A stretch of DNA of 64,000 nucleotides from Prochilodus magdalenae. Its lineage: Eukaryota; Chordata; Actinopteri; Characiformes; Prochilodontidae. The position numbers were made by a program, and so were the translations under genes. The stretch's first letter is position 1. The number at the start of each line of letters is the position of its first letter. Of this stretch, positions 35,557-48,362 are shown one piece after another. The notes below the pieces were generated by a model. The model made no database searches. It was not told where the DNA came from and saw only the letters and a program-made list of their open reading frames with translations. The stretch covers positions 1-64,000 of the forward strand of contig JAMWET010007215.1 in the NCBI GenBank assembly GCA_024036415.1. Direction: 5' to 3'.

Positions 35557-35700
35557 CATAAATAAGAGACCACTCCAGTTTCTTCTTAAATCAGAATCAG
35601 AATCTTTACATGTACAGCAGGTTCTTAGTGAGGAACAGAAGATTCGGTTCTAACTTTACTGGCAGATACAGTGAGCGTCAGGTTCATAGGATCTAAGGTT
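35557..35700 (-). repeat. Fragments of two dispersed repeats
   Basis: 'aaataagagaccactccagt' at 35560 is the tip of another fish DNA-transposon family. Directly after it, 'aaatcagaatcagaatcttt' at 35588 looks like the reversed tail of a LINE (the Rex1 copy at 39940 ends in the complementary gattctgattctga). Both are short. Confidence 0.4.
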
Positions 35701-38700
35701 CTTAGGTCAAGCAGCAAACACACAGGAAAAGCGCCACCTCATTCAAATGTCACTTAACCACTGTAAGATGACCTCAAGTGACCTACAGAAAGGCTGGTGA
35801 GCAGTGGCTGGGGTAAAATGCAGAGTGAGCACGGTTAAAACAACAGGCTTCTGGAGGCATCATTAGTCATTTTCTAAATAAACGGATCTAAAATACGATA
35901 TTTTATCTGGAATTTGGGAGACATGTTTCCAGTAGTGTATAGGATAAAACAGAACTGCTCATTTTGGTCAAACACAAACCCATAAACTGTAAAACTAGTG
36001 AAACTGACATATATATGAAAGAGAGAAGAGAGAGAAATTCATAGGACTAACAGAATAATCAGCCATATCGTAGTTGAAAAGGCTAATCTCCCACAACTTG
36101 ATATGAACATTTTCCTTCGCGCTGGTGTCCTTGGCATGCAGCCTAGCAGTGCATCTGAATCAGAGGCCATGGGCCGCTCACGTGATCATGCCATGGGAGA
36201 GGACTAGAGGTGGAGGGCACCCTGTCTGGGCAGTGGCTGAAATCTGATGACAGCCGCTGAGAGCAGGTGCTGCCAAAACGCTGACCTGCTGCTGTGCAGA
36301 GGTCAAAAAGGACTTCATCCCAGAGACGCCTGCACCTTGCCTGATGCTGCCCTAAAGCTAAACACCCCAGGAGAAGGCCCAGCTCATTAGGCTGAGAGAG
36401 AGAGAGAGAGAAACAGAGAGATGCACTCTCGTTTGCCCTCCAAAAGAGCCAGGGAGGGACTGAGCTTAATGGAGTCTGCTTTTTAGCCTTAGGGCTAAAC
36501 CACAGAGCTTGCTGTCAAACACACAGATCAATTTTCAGTTCCAGCAATTTTACCAGCTTTGCTTTTCCAATGGAATTGTCACAGAAGTGAATGTTGTAGC
36601 ATAACCGTGTGATATCGTCTACGCTGTAGTGCTCTTAGAGAGAAGCACTTTTATTTTGCGCTTTTCTTTTCCTCAAAAGCACAGCGACTGATGCTGTCTC
36701 TCTTGCTCTCGTTCTGTCTCTCTGTAAAGCCCCTAATGGTGGCCTGTCACTGCATGTCAGTTAAAGCTGAATGAGCAGTACAGACTGCTCTCTACTCCAG
36801 GCTCTATTAATGCACTTATTTCATCTCATTTAGACTTCTTTACATTTATTTTGACATGGCAGATTTGTAGTGAAAATGTCAGATATTCATCTAATATTCA
36901 TAGGTCCTTAATGTGTTCGCAAAATAAAGACGTGGCCAAGTGCTTTTAAAAATATGTCTTATCCTTCCCCACCACCCTCTGGAGTGAAACCTTGTCCCGG
37001 TATGTTCTGCTAGTGGGACACTAAGCAGTTTGGCTTTAATCAAAGTCAGTAAAACTTCAGTTCATTGACAGCTCATGCTGCAGCTCTAACTGTGGGAGCT
37101 CTTGGTTAACATCACTGGATAAAATGTTTATTTAGATGAACACCTCATGATGTAATGAAGCCTGTAAGGATGGAAGCTTTGAACCATAAAGTTCTGCTAT
37201 GTATAACAGTTTCAAAGCAAGGCGTGCAGACTTTTACTGGCTTTCTGGACATTAAAGTATACAATGCATTTTTACCACACTGTTAATTAAACTGTGCTCT
37301 GCAATAAAAAAGCAAAATAGAGGATAGAGGATATAAAAGCCACATGACATGATAGTTATTTTGTTAATATGTAATTGTAATGGCGTTATTGGGCTATGAT
37401 AACTAAAATGAAGAACTTACCTACTAATCTGTTTTTTAACCAAGAAAAAAATTTCAAAATATGGATTAACAGTGGCAGTATAATATTAGTTGTTACTTGC
37501 AGTTATGGTTATTGAACAAAAAATGGTCATTCTTCTTTATTGTTTGCTGTTCTAGTCCTGTTCCATTCAGGCTGGTTTGCAGAGGAAAGATTGGTGTTTC
37601 TTGCCATCTAGTGGACTCTCTGTGTCTTTGATATTGCAACATTTTGGTATGATTTAACAAGCTAACTGATGTCTTAAAACCATTAAATATTTTTGGCCTA
37701 AAATCAGTAAAAGCAAATGTAGACAGTGGGAGGATATGACATATTTAAATCATATTACTAAATTATACTATAAGTACACTGAAAGTTAGAATGGCTAAAT
37801 GGGGTAGAGACAATGTAAGACTAGATACAAGAGTGCTGATTGCTTGGAACAGTTTTCAGAGCACTGAGAAGTGTAGTCAAATGGCACTAATGTCGTAGAC
37901 ATACAGTCAATTCTATTGTTGTACTGTCGTCCACTAGATGGAACTGGAGTGCTTTCAAACTTTTTAGCATTTGAAATAAAAGTGCAACAACCCATAACCC
38001 ATCTGGCAAGTCTATTTTCAGATATCCATATAAAATAAGAGTCTTAATTTTGTATAATGTCTTGTCCCAATGACCACTAATCAACCATTCATCTATTTAT
38101 TGTTTTCTGATGACACGTTTAAATGGTGACGCACACTATATGATGCAGTTTTAGTAGATACGCAATACTTCTGTTTCTCCTGACCATATGCTAATGCATC
38201 TATGATCATTATTCAGCAGTTGCATTGGCCTCAGTGACTGATCCTCTAAAGGAGTAGATGAAGGTTCAGTATGCTGCTACTTTCCAGCTCCAGCTCATCA
38301 CTAGTGGAGCCTGACTGCGATCTGCTTAATGTCGGAGTCAGAGCTGTCTGCAAGATGACCTAAGTGATGAGCAGATAGATTTGGCACCAGCGTACACCAA
38401 GTAATACGCATCACAGAGGCTAAGAAAGGTGGAGTACAAGGCTTTCTGCTCATTGTTTTTAGAGTGCATTTGAGCCCATTGTTTATGTATCATCTTTTCC
38501 ATTCCAAAATTTCTAAGACAGTAAAGTCTGTACAAAGGCAAAACAATAAATTAATGATAAAAAAAAACCAGTGCTTTGTAATTTAGGTCGTGTTAGACAT
38601 TCCCAGAGTGCATTAACTGTAAAATGAGAGTATAAAACAACAAACCCAAGAACTAAAAAAATACATGGAATACAAGAAAATACGTGGAATTCATCATCTC

Positions 38701-39334
38701 AGAACGATGTTCCAAGTGTGTAAAGCTCGTAAAACTATGATTATGCAGTTGGAACAGCGTAGAAACATTTATGAGGAGTCTTTAAGGGCAGCATCTCTGG
38801 TTGCATGCACCCCGTGTGTTGGCATGGACGTTTCGATCCAGTCCCAACACCTCTTTCCTCCACCACATAACCTAATTGCATTAGTGGTTTGGGGGGAGCG
38901 GAGTGTCTGCTGGGATGTTTCAGGAATTGCTGTCTGGGGCTCCTGCTCTGCAGTGGGGGTGGGGTAGACTGGCCCTGAATACTTCAGCAGGATGCTGTAC
39001 AGTTTGTTTGGTAAAACTATCAAATTTGATTACCTCTGAGTGCTAAGACTGTTAGCCTCTTAATCCAACAGCCATGGTTTCTGTAGACAGTTTCACTTTA
39101 TAGGGATTTCTCTGCACACAGATGACTGACAGCTCTCAATATTGTCAGGATTGTTTTTTTTTCTTCTTTGCTCTCCACTCTCTGCCTTGTCCTTGTACAG
39201 CAATCAGTTATATGTCCCTGCAGAGCAAGCTCGGTATTGATGTTGAGTGTCTGTTGCCAATTTATGTCCCAAATGAACCCACTTCAGTGGACAATTGAGA
39301 AAATGTTTTGAAAACTGATACCGTGATGCTCTGT
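35701..39334. other. Intergenic stretch, possible regulatory DNA
   Basis: No exon or transposon recognised. The part at 36120-36400 is more GC-rich and complex than its surroundings and could be a conserved non-coding element; a GA run lies at 36393-36412. Confidence 0.4.
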
Positions 39335-39485
39335 AAAAGAACATTAGAAATCTTAAAAGAATCACACAATTCTGGTCTTGGAGGTCCCTTGCCCAACACA
39401 GTTCTCGAACACTCCTCGTCTTTTAGCTGACTGGTTTTGTGGGTGTGTTTAAATAATGGACCCACCAAACTGTACAGGATCTTAG
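39335..39485 (-). repeat. Fragment of a dispersed fish repeat
   Basis: 'ttctggtcttggaggtccct' and the following 'caacacagttctcgaacact' match the end of a short repeat often seen in fish genomes (a 'ggtcctccaagaccagaa' core read on the other strand). A short relative core appears near 51190 (aactccaggaccagagctgg). The class is uncertain. Confidence 0.35.
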
Positions 39486-39689
39486 CTCTCTTGGACCATG
39501 GTATGGGGCATGATTACTAAAAAGTACAAGTACAAAGGTTTTGTGTGACTGGGCCAAATGTGGCTATAGAGGTTGTTTGGAGAAATTCCGGCCTTTAATG
39601 GGCTCTTTAAAACCACAAATCTGATTGCCATTTGGTTGAACGTATAAACTCAGGGTGAGCAATGCTATGATATATAATGCTATATATGT

Positions 39690-39939
39690 GTCGGAAAGAA
39701 TGATTTCTAGAAAGAAGATAAAGGTTACAAGGAACAATAAATAATAAAAATTTAGATTAATATGGGCAATATTTATTGAGCTACACATACAAAAGTAGTG
39801 TCTCACAGTCTGGTGTTGGGCCGCTATCTTTGCTGATGGAAAATGTATGTGTCTCAGCATGGAGTTGTAGAGGTTCTTAATGGTGTCCTGCAATAATCCA
39901 TCCAATGCAAATTCTCACACAGTCCTGTAGATTTATAGA
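39690..39939 (-). repeat. Unclassified dispersed repeat, left half (interrupted by LINE)
   Basis: This aligns with 55110-55370: shared text includes 'agataaaggttaca', 'caatatttattgagctacac', 'aaagtagtgtctc', 'gttgtagaggttcttaatgg' and 'ataatccatcc'. The second half is at 41422-41620, displaced by the LINE. The text resembles a mariner-type element in a general way but no transposase motif could be read. Confidence 0.75.
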
Positions 39940-41131
39940 GGACTGGAACAGCTCCGGCCCATGGTCCAGCCACTTCTAGACCCCCTCCAGTTCGCCTACC
40001 AACCTCGTCTGGGAGTTGAGGATGCCATCATCTACCTGCTGAACCGAGTCTACGCTCACCTGGATAAGCCAGCCAGCACTGTGAGGGTCATGTTTTTTGA
40101 CTTCTCCAGTGCATTTAACACCATTCGGCCTGCTCTTCTGGGTGACAAGCTGAACGTGATGCAGGTAGACGCCCCCCTCGTGTCCTGGATTGTTGAATAC
40201 CTGACTGGCAGACCACAGTATGTACGCCTGCAGCACTGTGTGTCAGACAGAGTGGTAAGCAACACTGGAGCCCCGCAGGGAACTGTCCTCTCTCCCTTCC
40301 TCTTCACCCTCTACACAAAAAACAGACTTCAACTACTGCACAGACCAAAAGACCTGCCATCTTCAGAAAGTTCTTCTGATGACTCTGCAAGTAGTTGGAT
40401 GTATCAAGCAGGGGTGATGAGGAGACGAGTACGGAGTACAGGGCCACGGTGTAACGACTTTGTTTTGCGTGGTGTGAGCTGAACCATCTGCAAGCAGCTC
40501 AACGTGACAAAGACAAAGGAGCTGGTGGTGGACCTGAGGAGGGACAAAAACACAGTCGTCCGTGACCCCTTATTTTTCCATCAAAGGGGGGTCAGTGTGG
40601 ACACTGTGGAGGACTATAAAAAAATACCTGGGTGTTCATAACATTGACAATAAACTGGACTGGGCTAAGAACACTGACGCCCTCTACAGGAAGGGCCCAC
40701 CAAAGGCGTCCTCTATTTTTCTGAGGCGTCTGAGGTCCTTCAACATCTGCAGGACTATGCTCAGGATCTTCTATGAGTCTGTGGTGGCGAGTGCCATCCT
40801 ATACGCTGTTGCATGCTGGGGCAGCAGGCTGAGGGTGGCAGACGCCAACCGACTTAATAAACTGATCCGCAAAGCCAGTGATGTTGTGGGTGTGGAGCTG
40901 GACTCGCTGATGGCAGTGTCTGAGAGGAGGACGCTGTCTAAGCTGCAGACCATCATGGATAACGGCTTCCATCCTCTCTATCACACAGTGATGAGTCACA
41001 GGAGCACATTCAGTGCAAGACTCATCCAGCCAAAATGCACTACCGAACGTCACAGGAGGTCATTCCTACCTGTGGCTATCAGACTTTATAACTCCTCCCT
41101 TAGAGCACAACACCATTCACATGTACAGTAA
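39940..41131 (+). pseudogene. Reverse transcriptase of Rex1-type LINE, frameshifted
   Basis: The palm domain is readable: QFAYQPRLGVEDAIIYLLNR, then FFDFSSAFNTI (catalytic Asp codon 40099-40101), TGRPQYVRL and GAPQGTVLSPFLFTLYT. The S-D-D catalytic box is still encoded (40375-40383) but local indels scramble its surroundings, and the frame ends at TGA 40480. Reading resumes in other frames: KYLGVHNIDNKLDW near 40625 and a clean C-terminal run (ICRTMLRIFYESVVASAILY ... RKASDVVGVELDSL ... RRSFLPVAIRLYNSSL) to TAA-type stop at 41131. The endonuclease domain is missing because of 5' truncation. Not functional. Confidence 0.9.
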
Positions 41132-41395
41132 TAACAGTTAAACAATAATTGAATTATGTGTGCGACAACTCAAAATGTGCAATAACTACTGAACACTTAC
41201 TGCTGCTAACAGTATATCTGTACTTATTATTATAGCCACAGCCACTTTACTTTTTATTTTATCTTTATTGTATTATAAGACTTTATATAGGTGTACATAT
41301 TGAAAATTTCTCTCTTGTTGTAAATTATTATTGTTTATTCTAAATGGTTGCTACTGTAAAAACTGCAATTTCCCCCTGGGATTAATAAAGTGTTT

Positions 41396-41421
41396 CTGAT
41401 TCTGATTCTGATTCTGATTTA
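41396..41421 (+). repeat. (TGATTC)n LINE tail
   Basis: Four tandem hexanucleotide units at the 3' end of the Rex1-type copy, marking its insertion boundary. Confidence 0.85.
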
Positions 41422-41620
41422 GCAGTAGGGTTGGAGCTGAAGTGTGACCAGGCCTTCTGGATGCATAACAACAAACTGATGCTGGCCATTTTGCCTCCAG
41501 ACATGGATTCATTGGTTGTCTTCACAAAATGTAAAAGCAAGACTCTTCACTGAAGATGACCCTCTGCTGTTCTGAGTCACTGCATGACGGTCTGGCACAA
41601 GACTGCCTTTCAGTGGTGCT
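41422..41620 (-). repeat. Unclassified dispersed repeat, right half
   Basis: It continues the alignment with 55375-55560: shared text includes 'gtagggttggagctgaagtg', 'ccttctggatgca', 'cactgaagatgacc', 'ttctgagtcact' and 'ggctctgg/ggtctggca'. Joining 39939 to 41422 recreates the order seen in the uninterrupted copy. Confidence 0.75.
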
Positions 41621-41998
41621 ATATATAATTTCCATGAATTCCAATGGATGGCTAACCATTAGAAAATACAAAAAAAAGAATAAAGGAATGTAAGATTAAA
41701 ACAGACATTTGAAGCTTTCAGATTCCTTACCTCTTGAAGTAATTTCTAGTGGAATAGTCTGCTTATCTATATAGATAACACAAAAACAATTCCTTATTGA
41801 ACAACTTTCCACAGCATTTCAAAAATTTAACCCTTTTCATCTTATCTAACAATGAAAGAGTCGTACTACCATGATAACTAAAAATTACAGACATAGTTAG
41901 GTCTTCTCAGAATGTCTAGATAGTCCTTTTGGTTTCCCATTTATCATTTTATTATTCATTTGTAATATCAAAAATACAAACAAAAAATATGCCTATAA

Positions 41999-42480
41999 TG
42001 TAGAATGGTAGGAGTGCAGTGTATGGACTCAGTGCCCAAGGACTATATAAAGTGCGCTGAACTAAAAGTAAGGCACAGTTTATTAAACAGGTTTTTACTA
42101 AAACACAGCAACACCAAGAACAAGGAAATATAATCAGAGGGCTAAACTGAGTCAGAGTCAATAAACAGGCAAGAGTCAAACCAGGCAGAGGTACCAAAGG
42201 CAATAAACAAGAGGAGTAAACCAGAGAATCAAAAAAAAGTCAAAGCCAGAGTAACAAACAAGATCAAACAGAGAGAGAATGCTCGGTATGCAACAGAGTG
42301 GCAGTACTTCGCAGTGAGCCAGTGTGAGAGAGAAGCATTTAAGCAAACAGACTAAATGATTTTCAGGTGTCAATATTCAGGAGACCAAGAACGAGGCAAC
42401 AGGTTGTGATTGGGCAAGAATGGACACATGACATCAGGTCCAGGAGATCGGAGGTAAGAGGAGAACCAGCAGGCATGACA
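41999..42480 (-). mobile_element. Candidate solo LTR
   Basis: The segment is bounded by TGT...ACA (tgtagaatgg at the left, caggcatgaca at the right), is 482 bp long, and read on the minus strand contains AATAAA near its 3' end (plus-strand tttatt at 42079-42084). Nearby TATA-type flanks (tata at 41994 and 42481) would be the target-site duplication, one base out of register on the left. The text (many 'caaacag', 'aataaacaag' phrases) resembles a dispersed repeat common in otophysan fish. No internal retroviral or Gypsy gene is attached. It could instead be a SINE-like element. Confidence 0.5.
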
Positions 42481-42499
42481 TATATATTGCTATCCTTTC

Positions 42500-45454
42500 C
42501 AGCAAAAAGCAGAAAAGCGGTGCACGCTCAAGCTGCTAACGAGCTGCTTGTCTCATATGCTAAGTCAAATTAGATCTTTTTTTAAATCATGGATACATAT
42601 CTGATTTGTGGGCATGAGGTCTGAATGTAAGTCCATATTAGATGTAATGTTTTTTTCCTGAGCATGAGCCATCATTCAGTGTTACTGTGTCAGCAGAGGC
42701 AAGTGTGAAGCCAGTAAACAAAGAAATGCAATAAATCAGCTCTTTCTATCTTTGTCTTGCTGTAATAATGAGCAGCATTAAGCTGTGCAGAGCAGAGTAT
42801 TATCTTTGCTGTGAGAGGTTGTTCATGTAATTCATTCATGTGACATTACTGATTGAATGCCAGTTCGTTCACATCATTGACAGATTTGACATAAATGCAA
42901 ACCATCATGTTAGAAAAACTCTGGATCGGATCGGATCTGAGCAAAAAATCTGAAGTTTCAAATGCGCATGTACCCAGAAAGACAGAAATGCTATATTTTT
43001 ACTGATTTTGAAAAATGAGTCCTTGTGTTGCTTCTAATCAGTGGTTACAGCTTTAGGGGCCATCTTCCAGTATTCTGTAATTGTATAATGAGCCCCAGAC
43101 CATTTCAACACTACTGTAGCTCCAACCTCTGTCAGCAGCCTCCTTTAAGCAGTATGTTCCAGGATGCATTACTCTTTTGCTAGATCAACACTAGTGCCTT
43201 GTCAGTCATTGTGTTACTGAAACAGCTTATGTGTTGGGCCGCAAGGACACCACTTAAAAGCTTTTGTTACTCTGTTTAACTCCCCAACAGTCTGACTTTG
43301 GGGAGCAAAGCATAATTAACTTGAATGAGTCAAATGATTCTTCCACTAAGATGGCAGGCAGTGCTTCTATAATGTAGCCTTAAAGCCTTTACCGACCTCC
43401 ATGCCTGCCACATTCCGGGCTTCTCCTTGCTTTGGCTCGAGTCAGTGGTCTCATAAAAGTAGGAGGGAGTGGGAAGAACGTGATTTTGATTTTTGCTAAC
43501 AGGCCCCTAGTCAATTATAAAGCTCAAGTAGTTAAAAGCTCCAGTGTTAATGGTCTTGATAAGCCTCGACTTTGGCCTCACACAATTTTGGAAAGACCCA
43601 ATTGGTCCTGCTTAGGTGACAGAGTACTGGAGGCTTTCTTGAGCGTGACAGCTTTGGGCATGCACATAAAGAGAAAGCTAGTCATGAATGTTGACATTGT
43701 GAGATCTCTCCTTCATTGGATTGACACATGTGTTGTTTGTTACTAAGAGTGAACCCCAGCGCTCACATTTGAAAAGAACACAGCTTGGGGGGCCTGAAGT
43801 GTTGTGGACATGAAAGCACACAGCTGTACCCCGCAGCCCTCATTTTCATTTCTAGCTTCCATTGGAGACACCATGAGACTACACTACACCATTAAAGTGT
43901 TCCTGACTGTTTTATGCTGATAGAAGTGATGTATTAAATTTACTTGAGATGTGGGCATAATTTAGACGTGAAAGGAGACTTTAAAACAGTTACTGTGTAT
44001 GTTTGGAATGTAATGCATCACTTTTTGCAGTAATTAATGGGATAAGCAAAACTCAAAGCAACAATATATTGTCTGTGGGGTTTCCCTGAATGGAGAAGCT
44101 CTTATCTTGAGGAATAATTAGATTGGTAGACAAATAATAATGCAAGTGCTATTACAGATACATGTTGCTGAATGTGAAGGTTAGCAAATGCACTGTCAAC
44201 ATTATTTTTCCTTCTCTCAGCTGCTCCTTTGGTGCTCGTTTTTTTTTTTTAATCATGTTTCAATCAGATATTTTTCCTTGTGTTCCATGTCTGTATAATG
44301 GCCCTGCTGTAAATCTTACTCTGGTTTCCATGTTTAACTTGGCTCTGTGGGATCATATGTAACCCTGTGATTAATGGCATCCAATAAAGTGCATGAATGG
44401 AAAAAAATGCCTGTATTTCTTAGCTCGCTCTTTTTGTGAATATACTTTTACTGATGCCATAAGAGACCTCTGAATGATTTTCTCATTTTCATGGTTCAGT
44501 TGTTCCTTTTTTGATGAAATGAAAATGTCATTTAAATGTAAGTACTTGATTCCGGCCCATCAGCACAGTCATGGCTCAAAAAAACAGTGGGCTTACATAT
44601 GAAGAAATGTATAGCTTTAATGGATATATTCCTTACCTGTAAAGCAGCTATTGACTTTGTCTGATGAACCTTTGAGTAATTTAGGATGGGGCCATGACTG
44701 TTCTAAACAGACAAGCACCAAATCATAAATGTGCAGGTTCTGATATTTCTAATATGCTGTGATTCCTAAAATGACCCAAATGTGACAGACATCTCACAAA
44801 TGGTACTGGCCAGTTTATAAACTTGCTTGCTGGTCTGCAGTATGCTGGCTATATACAAGAATTGAGGTGGTTGCTCTACACTTCATAATATCATAAAACA
44901 TACTTGATGTTTTCAAATGGTGTTAAAATGCACATAGGAGGTTTTTAAACATATGTAGCACTGCATAATGTAGCCATACATGTGAAGCCAAAGCTCTGGA
45001 TATGGCAGAGGAAAATCACCTGTGCCACAGGTGGCTTGTTTTACTTTGCTATGGCCTTGCTGTGGAAAAAGCACCAGTGGAAACACGTCAGTAGCACTTT
45101 TTACTGAAGGACAGCATTCATAAAGCTACGTGACAGCGACATTAATCTTTCATGAAATACTGCACTAACGTTTATAGCTAAGTCTAACAATCTGTGTCAT
45201 AAGGCATGCCTTAGTCAATTTTACCCCAGAAATCTTTGTGGGATGTGGTGGATCTACAGCTTGACTGAGGGAGTTTAGACTGGGCCAAAGCAGCAGCAGC
45301 TGGGCCTCGTGGGGTCTTACTGCAATTAGATATGTCCTTAAGGTCAGGTTCCATTACTTAATATTGTTAGGTTATGCTTCTTAAATATCTTGAATGACTA
45401 TGCTTCTTTTAGACATACAATTGTTTTATGTAGGTGGACTTTATAATGTTTATG
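42500..45454. other. Intergenic stretch, possible regulatory DNA
   Basis: No exon or repeat I recognise. The block 43380-43760 has complex, non-repetitive sequence that could be a conserved non-coding element; this is a guess without an alignment. Confidence 0.4.
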
Positions 45455-46052
45455 CAGTTTGTAGAACTGAAATTACAGACTGTAGTCCATCTGTTTTCTG
45501 CATAGTGTGTTCTTAAATTGTTAGGACTCCAACAAGACCACCAGAGAGCAGATTTTATTTGGTATAAGTAAACTAGACACAGCAGTCCTTTTGGAGTACT
45601 TTTTAAATTATTTTCTGAGTGTCCACTCTATTAGACACTCCTACCTTACTGGTCCACCTTGTAGATGTAAAGTCAGAAATAGTGCCTTATCTTCTGCTGT
45701 GTTGGTCATCCTCTAGTTCTTCATCAGGTCACAGGATGCTGCCCACAGGATGGTGTTAGCTAGATAGGTTTGGTTGGTGGACTTTTCTCAATCCAGCAAT
45801 GACACTGAGGTGTTTAAACAGTCCAGCAGCACAACACACATTAGCACACAACACAACATATTACGGTCACTGCAGTGCTGAAAATGATCCACAACCCACA
45901 TAATACTTGCTCTGTGGTTGCCCTGTATGGTCCTGATAATTGAAGAACAGAGTGAAAGTGGAATAACAACCTATGCAGAGATAGAGATGAAGAAAGTGGA
46001 CCTATATGGTAAATGGAGTTGATCAAATGGAGGAGATGTTTCTAATTGATGC
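45455..46052. mobile_element. Foldback MITE of an otophysan-type family
   Basis: The first part (tgtagaactgaaattacaga, gtagtccatctg, agaccaccagagagcag) reappears in inverted form in the last part (tgcagtgctgaaaatgatcc, ttgctctgtggttgccctg, attgaagaacagagtgaaag), around a centre with 'gtccactctattagacactc' and 'ggtccaccttgtagatgtaa'. This long palindromic, non-coding layout matches a repeat I recall as very abundant in catfish and characin genomes. It has no reading frame. Confidence 0.75.
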
Positions 46053-48171
46053 ATTCCAATCGCTTCTTTTACTCTCGCTACCAGCAAGGTTTGAAATGAG
46101 TTGCATTTGTATGTACAGTTTGGGGTAAAGTTGCAAAAGAGAGTAAGGGTAAAAACAAAAATGTGCCTGTGCGAATGTGGCTTAGTGGGGTGTGTAAGAA
46201 TGGCTTAGGATGGGCAGGGTGATGACAGACTGCCTCATGAATTTCATGTCCAGCTGAGAAGCTCATCCAGCTGAACCCTCCTTTGAGCCAGGATACCAGG
46301 CCAGAGCAAACAATGAAAAAAACAGGGCTCCTCACACTTAGGACACACATACGTGCACGCAAACACAAGCACACATAATTTCCTCTCTCCTAACACTTTA
46401 TCCTCAGTGTCTGCTTTTTACTTAAAAAAAACAATTGCTCTTAAATTCTTCTGCTTCTCAGGGGTTTAACATAAACCTTTACTATATAAAGCCATGTGTC
46501 AGACAGCCCTTTAGCTCACACTTGGCACAGCACAGCGCTGACTATCATTCAGCTTTTTGTGTTCTGTAATTTCTGCATCCCCTACCTCTGATAGTCTATA
46601 GGGTCACACTCCCCAGTGAATTCATGGAGCACTACCAGCATGCCTCAAACACTCCTCCCTTAGGTACTTAATCAATAGAAAATGAATGTGCATGTGTTAA
46701 TGGAAGGTTGCATTATGTTCACCTTCCATAAACTACTCACTATACATTCAGCAAAGGAGTGTTTGTGCAAACCTTGAGTTTTTTATTTCTGCGTTAGTGC
46801 CAACAAAATTTCAAAACTGCAGCTGTGTATCAATGGGAAAGTATCTCATCCGAAACGTCCATAAACTTTCATCAAGTGCATTGCAGGTAACACAACATAC
46901 ATATGGAATGGAGTTTGGCTTCTACCGTGTAGTTTGGCATCTGTATTAACAGGTGAATTTTAACAAGCTAATTTCAAATGTCTTAAGTCACTTGAATGTG
47001 GGCATTATGGGCATTCATGCTCTTGGTTGGCCAATATACTCAACCCTTGTTGAAGTAGGGACTGCACATAGTTATGTGGGCTCTTGCTAGGGCCTATCAC
47101 ATGTCATATACACAGCAGTGATGCTGTATCTGGGATGATCCATTTGTAAGGATTGTAAAAAAATTTCATTCTAGCAGTGATTGGGTTTTCCCCCTCAGAA
47201 GCTGATGAAGTGATGCACCCAATTTTAAACATCTTAAGCATTTTGCCACATCTTAAGACATAGAATAAGAGGGCTACTGCAACACTGAGATATCAGAATG
47301 TCAAACACTGCATTTATCTTCTCATTCACTCGCTGTGAAACCTAAGAAACACAGAGATGGAAGTAAAGAGGACTGGCAAACTGAATGAGGGTGTGACAGA
47401 GTTTTTGCAAAAACAAGGATAAACTAGTGACGCATGACAGTAGGTTTTCTAGACTCACTTCCGACTCTCGCCTACTGTCAGTATAATTGATAGAATGGAC
47501 TCCTCGACTCTTTCTCATTTAATTTGGGCCAAGACAGCCCATCTTAAGTGATGTAGCATTTTTAGAGTGCACCAGTACCAGAATGTAACTGCAACGCGAT
47601 TTAAGATGGAGCGGAAATTTAAATAAGAAACTGAAAATATAGCAAATCTCAGCTCAGTGCTCTTTTATCATATCAAAATATTGTTTGTCTTTGATTTTCG
47701 TTCCATGTACTGCAGCTAATGGTGGTTTATGCGATGGGTGAAAGCTCTGTGACATGAAATGGTTTAAAAGTGATAGTGAATTTTTCTTGCTGAACAGCTA
47801 ATGGTTTATGACTAGACACCAAAATAGGCAGTACGGCTATAATTGCTTTGGATTTTGTCACCTATAATGTGATGTACCTGACGGTTATTCTCAATTTCAA
47901 GTGCTATCCTTTTGCAAACACAAACTATACAACCATCTGAATACCTGACTGAGCGGATGCTGTATATTGCTATGGGACACCAGCTGTATGTGATCGATAA
48001 TGTTTGTGGTAAAGGACCTAACTGAGTCTATGAAAAAGAGTTGCTAGCTTTTAATTTACTTTGTTCTAACCACTCTACAGATTTATCTGCTCAGAGAGGA
48101 GACTGCACCACAACACACATTTTAAAAGTATTCCAATATATAAAATGTCTCCACAACACAAACAGCATTTT
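46053..48171. other. Intergenic stretch, no recognisable feature
   Basis: AT-rich DNA without supported genes, transposon ends or tandem arrays. Confidence 0.5.
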
Positions 48172-48300
48172 AAAAGACAAACAAATATTCCTAAATATAA
48201 TAAATCTCCCGATGTATGTTCAAGACCATGGCAAACTGTAGGCGATCATTTACATTTGTTAAGGACTTTTCAAAACTTTTGTACTAGTTCAAGAATTTGC
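48172..48300 (+). repeat. Diverged direct duplication, unit 1
   Basis: It starts aaaagacaaacaaatatt and ends ...cttttcaaaacttttgtac...ttcaagaattt. Unit 2 (48363-48513) begins and ends with the same strings, 191 bp downstream; the middles share 'aactgtaggc' / 'tactgtaggc' and 'tctccc' but are otherwise diverged. Confidence 0.75.
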
Positions 48301-48350
48301 AGGGGGCATCTGGGGGGTTCGGGGGGGGCGGGTTTGGGGGGGGGCGTGTG
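48301..48350 (+). other. G-quadruplex-prone G-rich block
   Basis: Five G runs of 3 to 9 bases in 45 nucleotides (48302-48306, 48312-48317, 48321-48328, 48330-48332, 48336-48344) with short loops satisfy the usual G3+N1-7 pattern. It lies exactly between the two units of a local duplication in otherwise AT-rich DNA. Confidence 0.9.
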
Positions 48351-48362
48351 GACTAACAACAA

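Larger units (their letters stand above)
39940..41421 (+). mobile_element. 5'-truncated Rex1-type LINE
   Basis: The insertion begins inside the reverse-transcriptase gene (gactggaacagctccggccc), continues through the C-terminal part and a 3' UTR, and ends in 'ttaataaag' plus tandem tgattc units (about 41396-41421), a typical simple-sequence tail. Abrupt 5' truncation is the usual outcome of target-primed reverse transcription. Flanking sequence 'gatttatag' (left) and 'gatttagcag' (right) may be a degenerate target-site duplication. The Rex1 name rests on protein similarity from memory and on the FSSAFNTI box (DNA from 40102). Confidence 0.88.
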
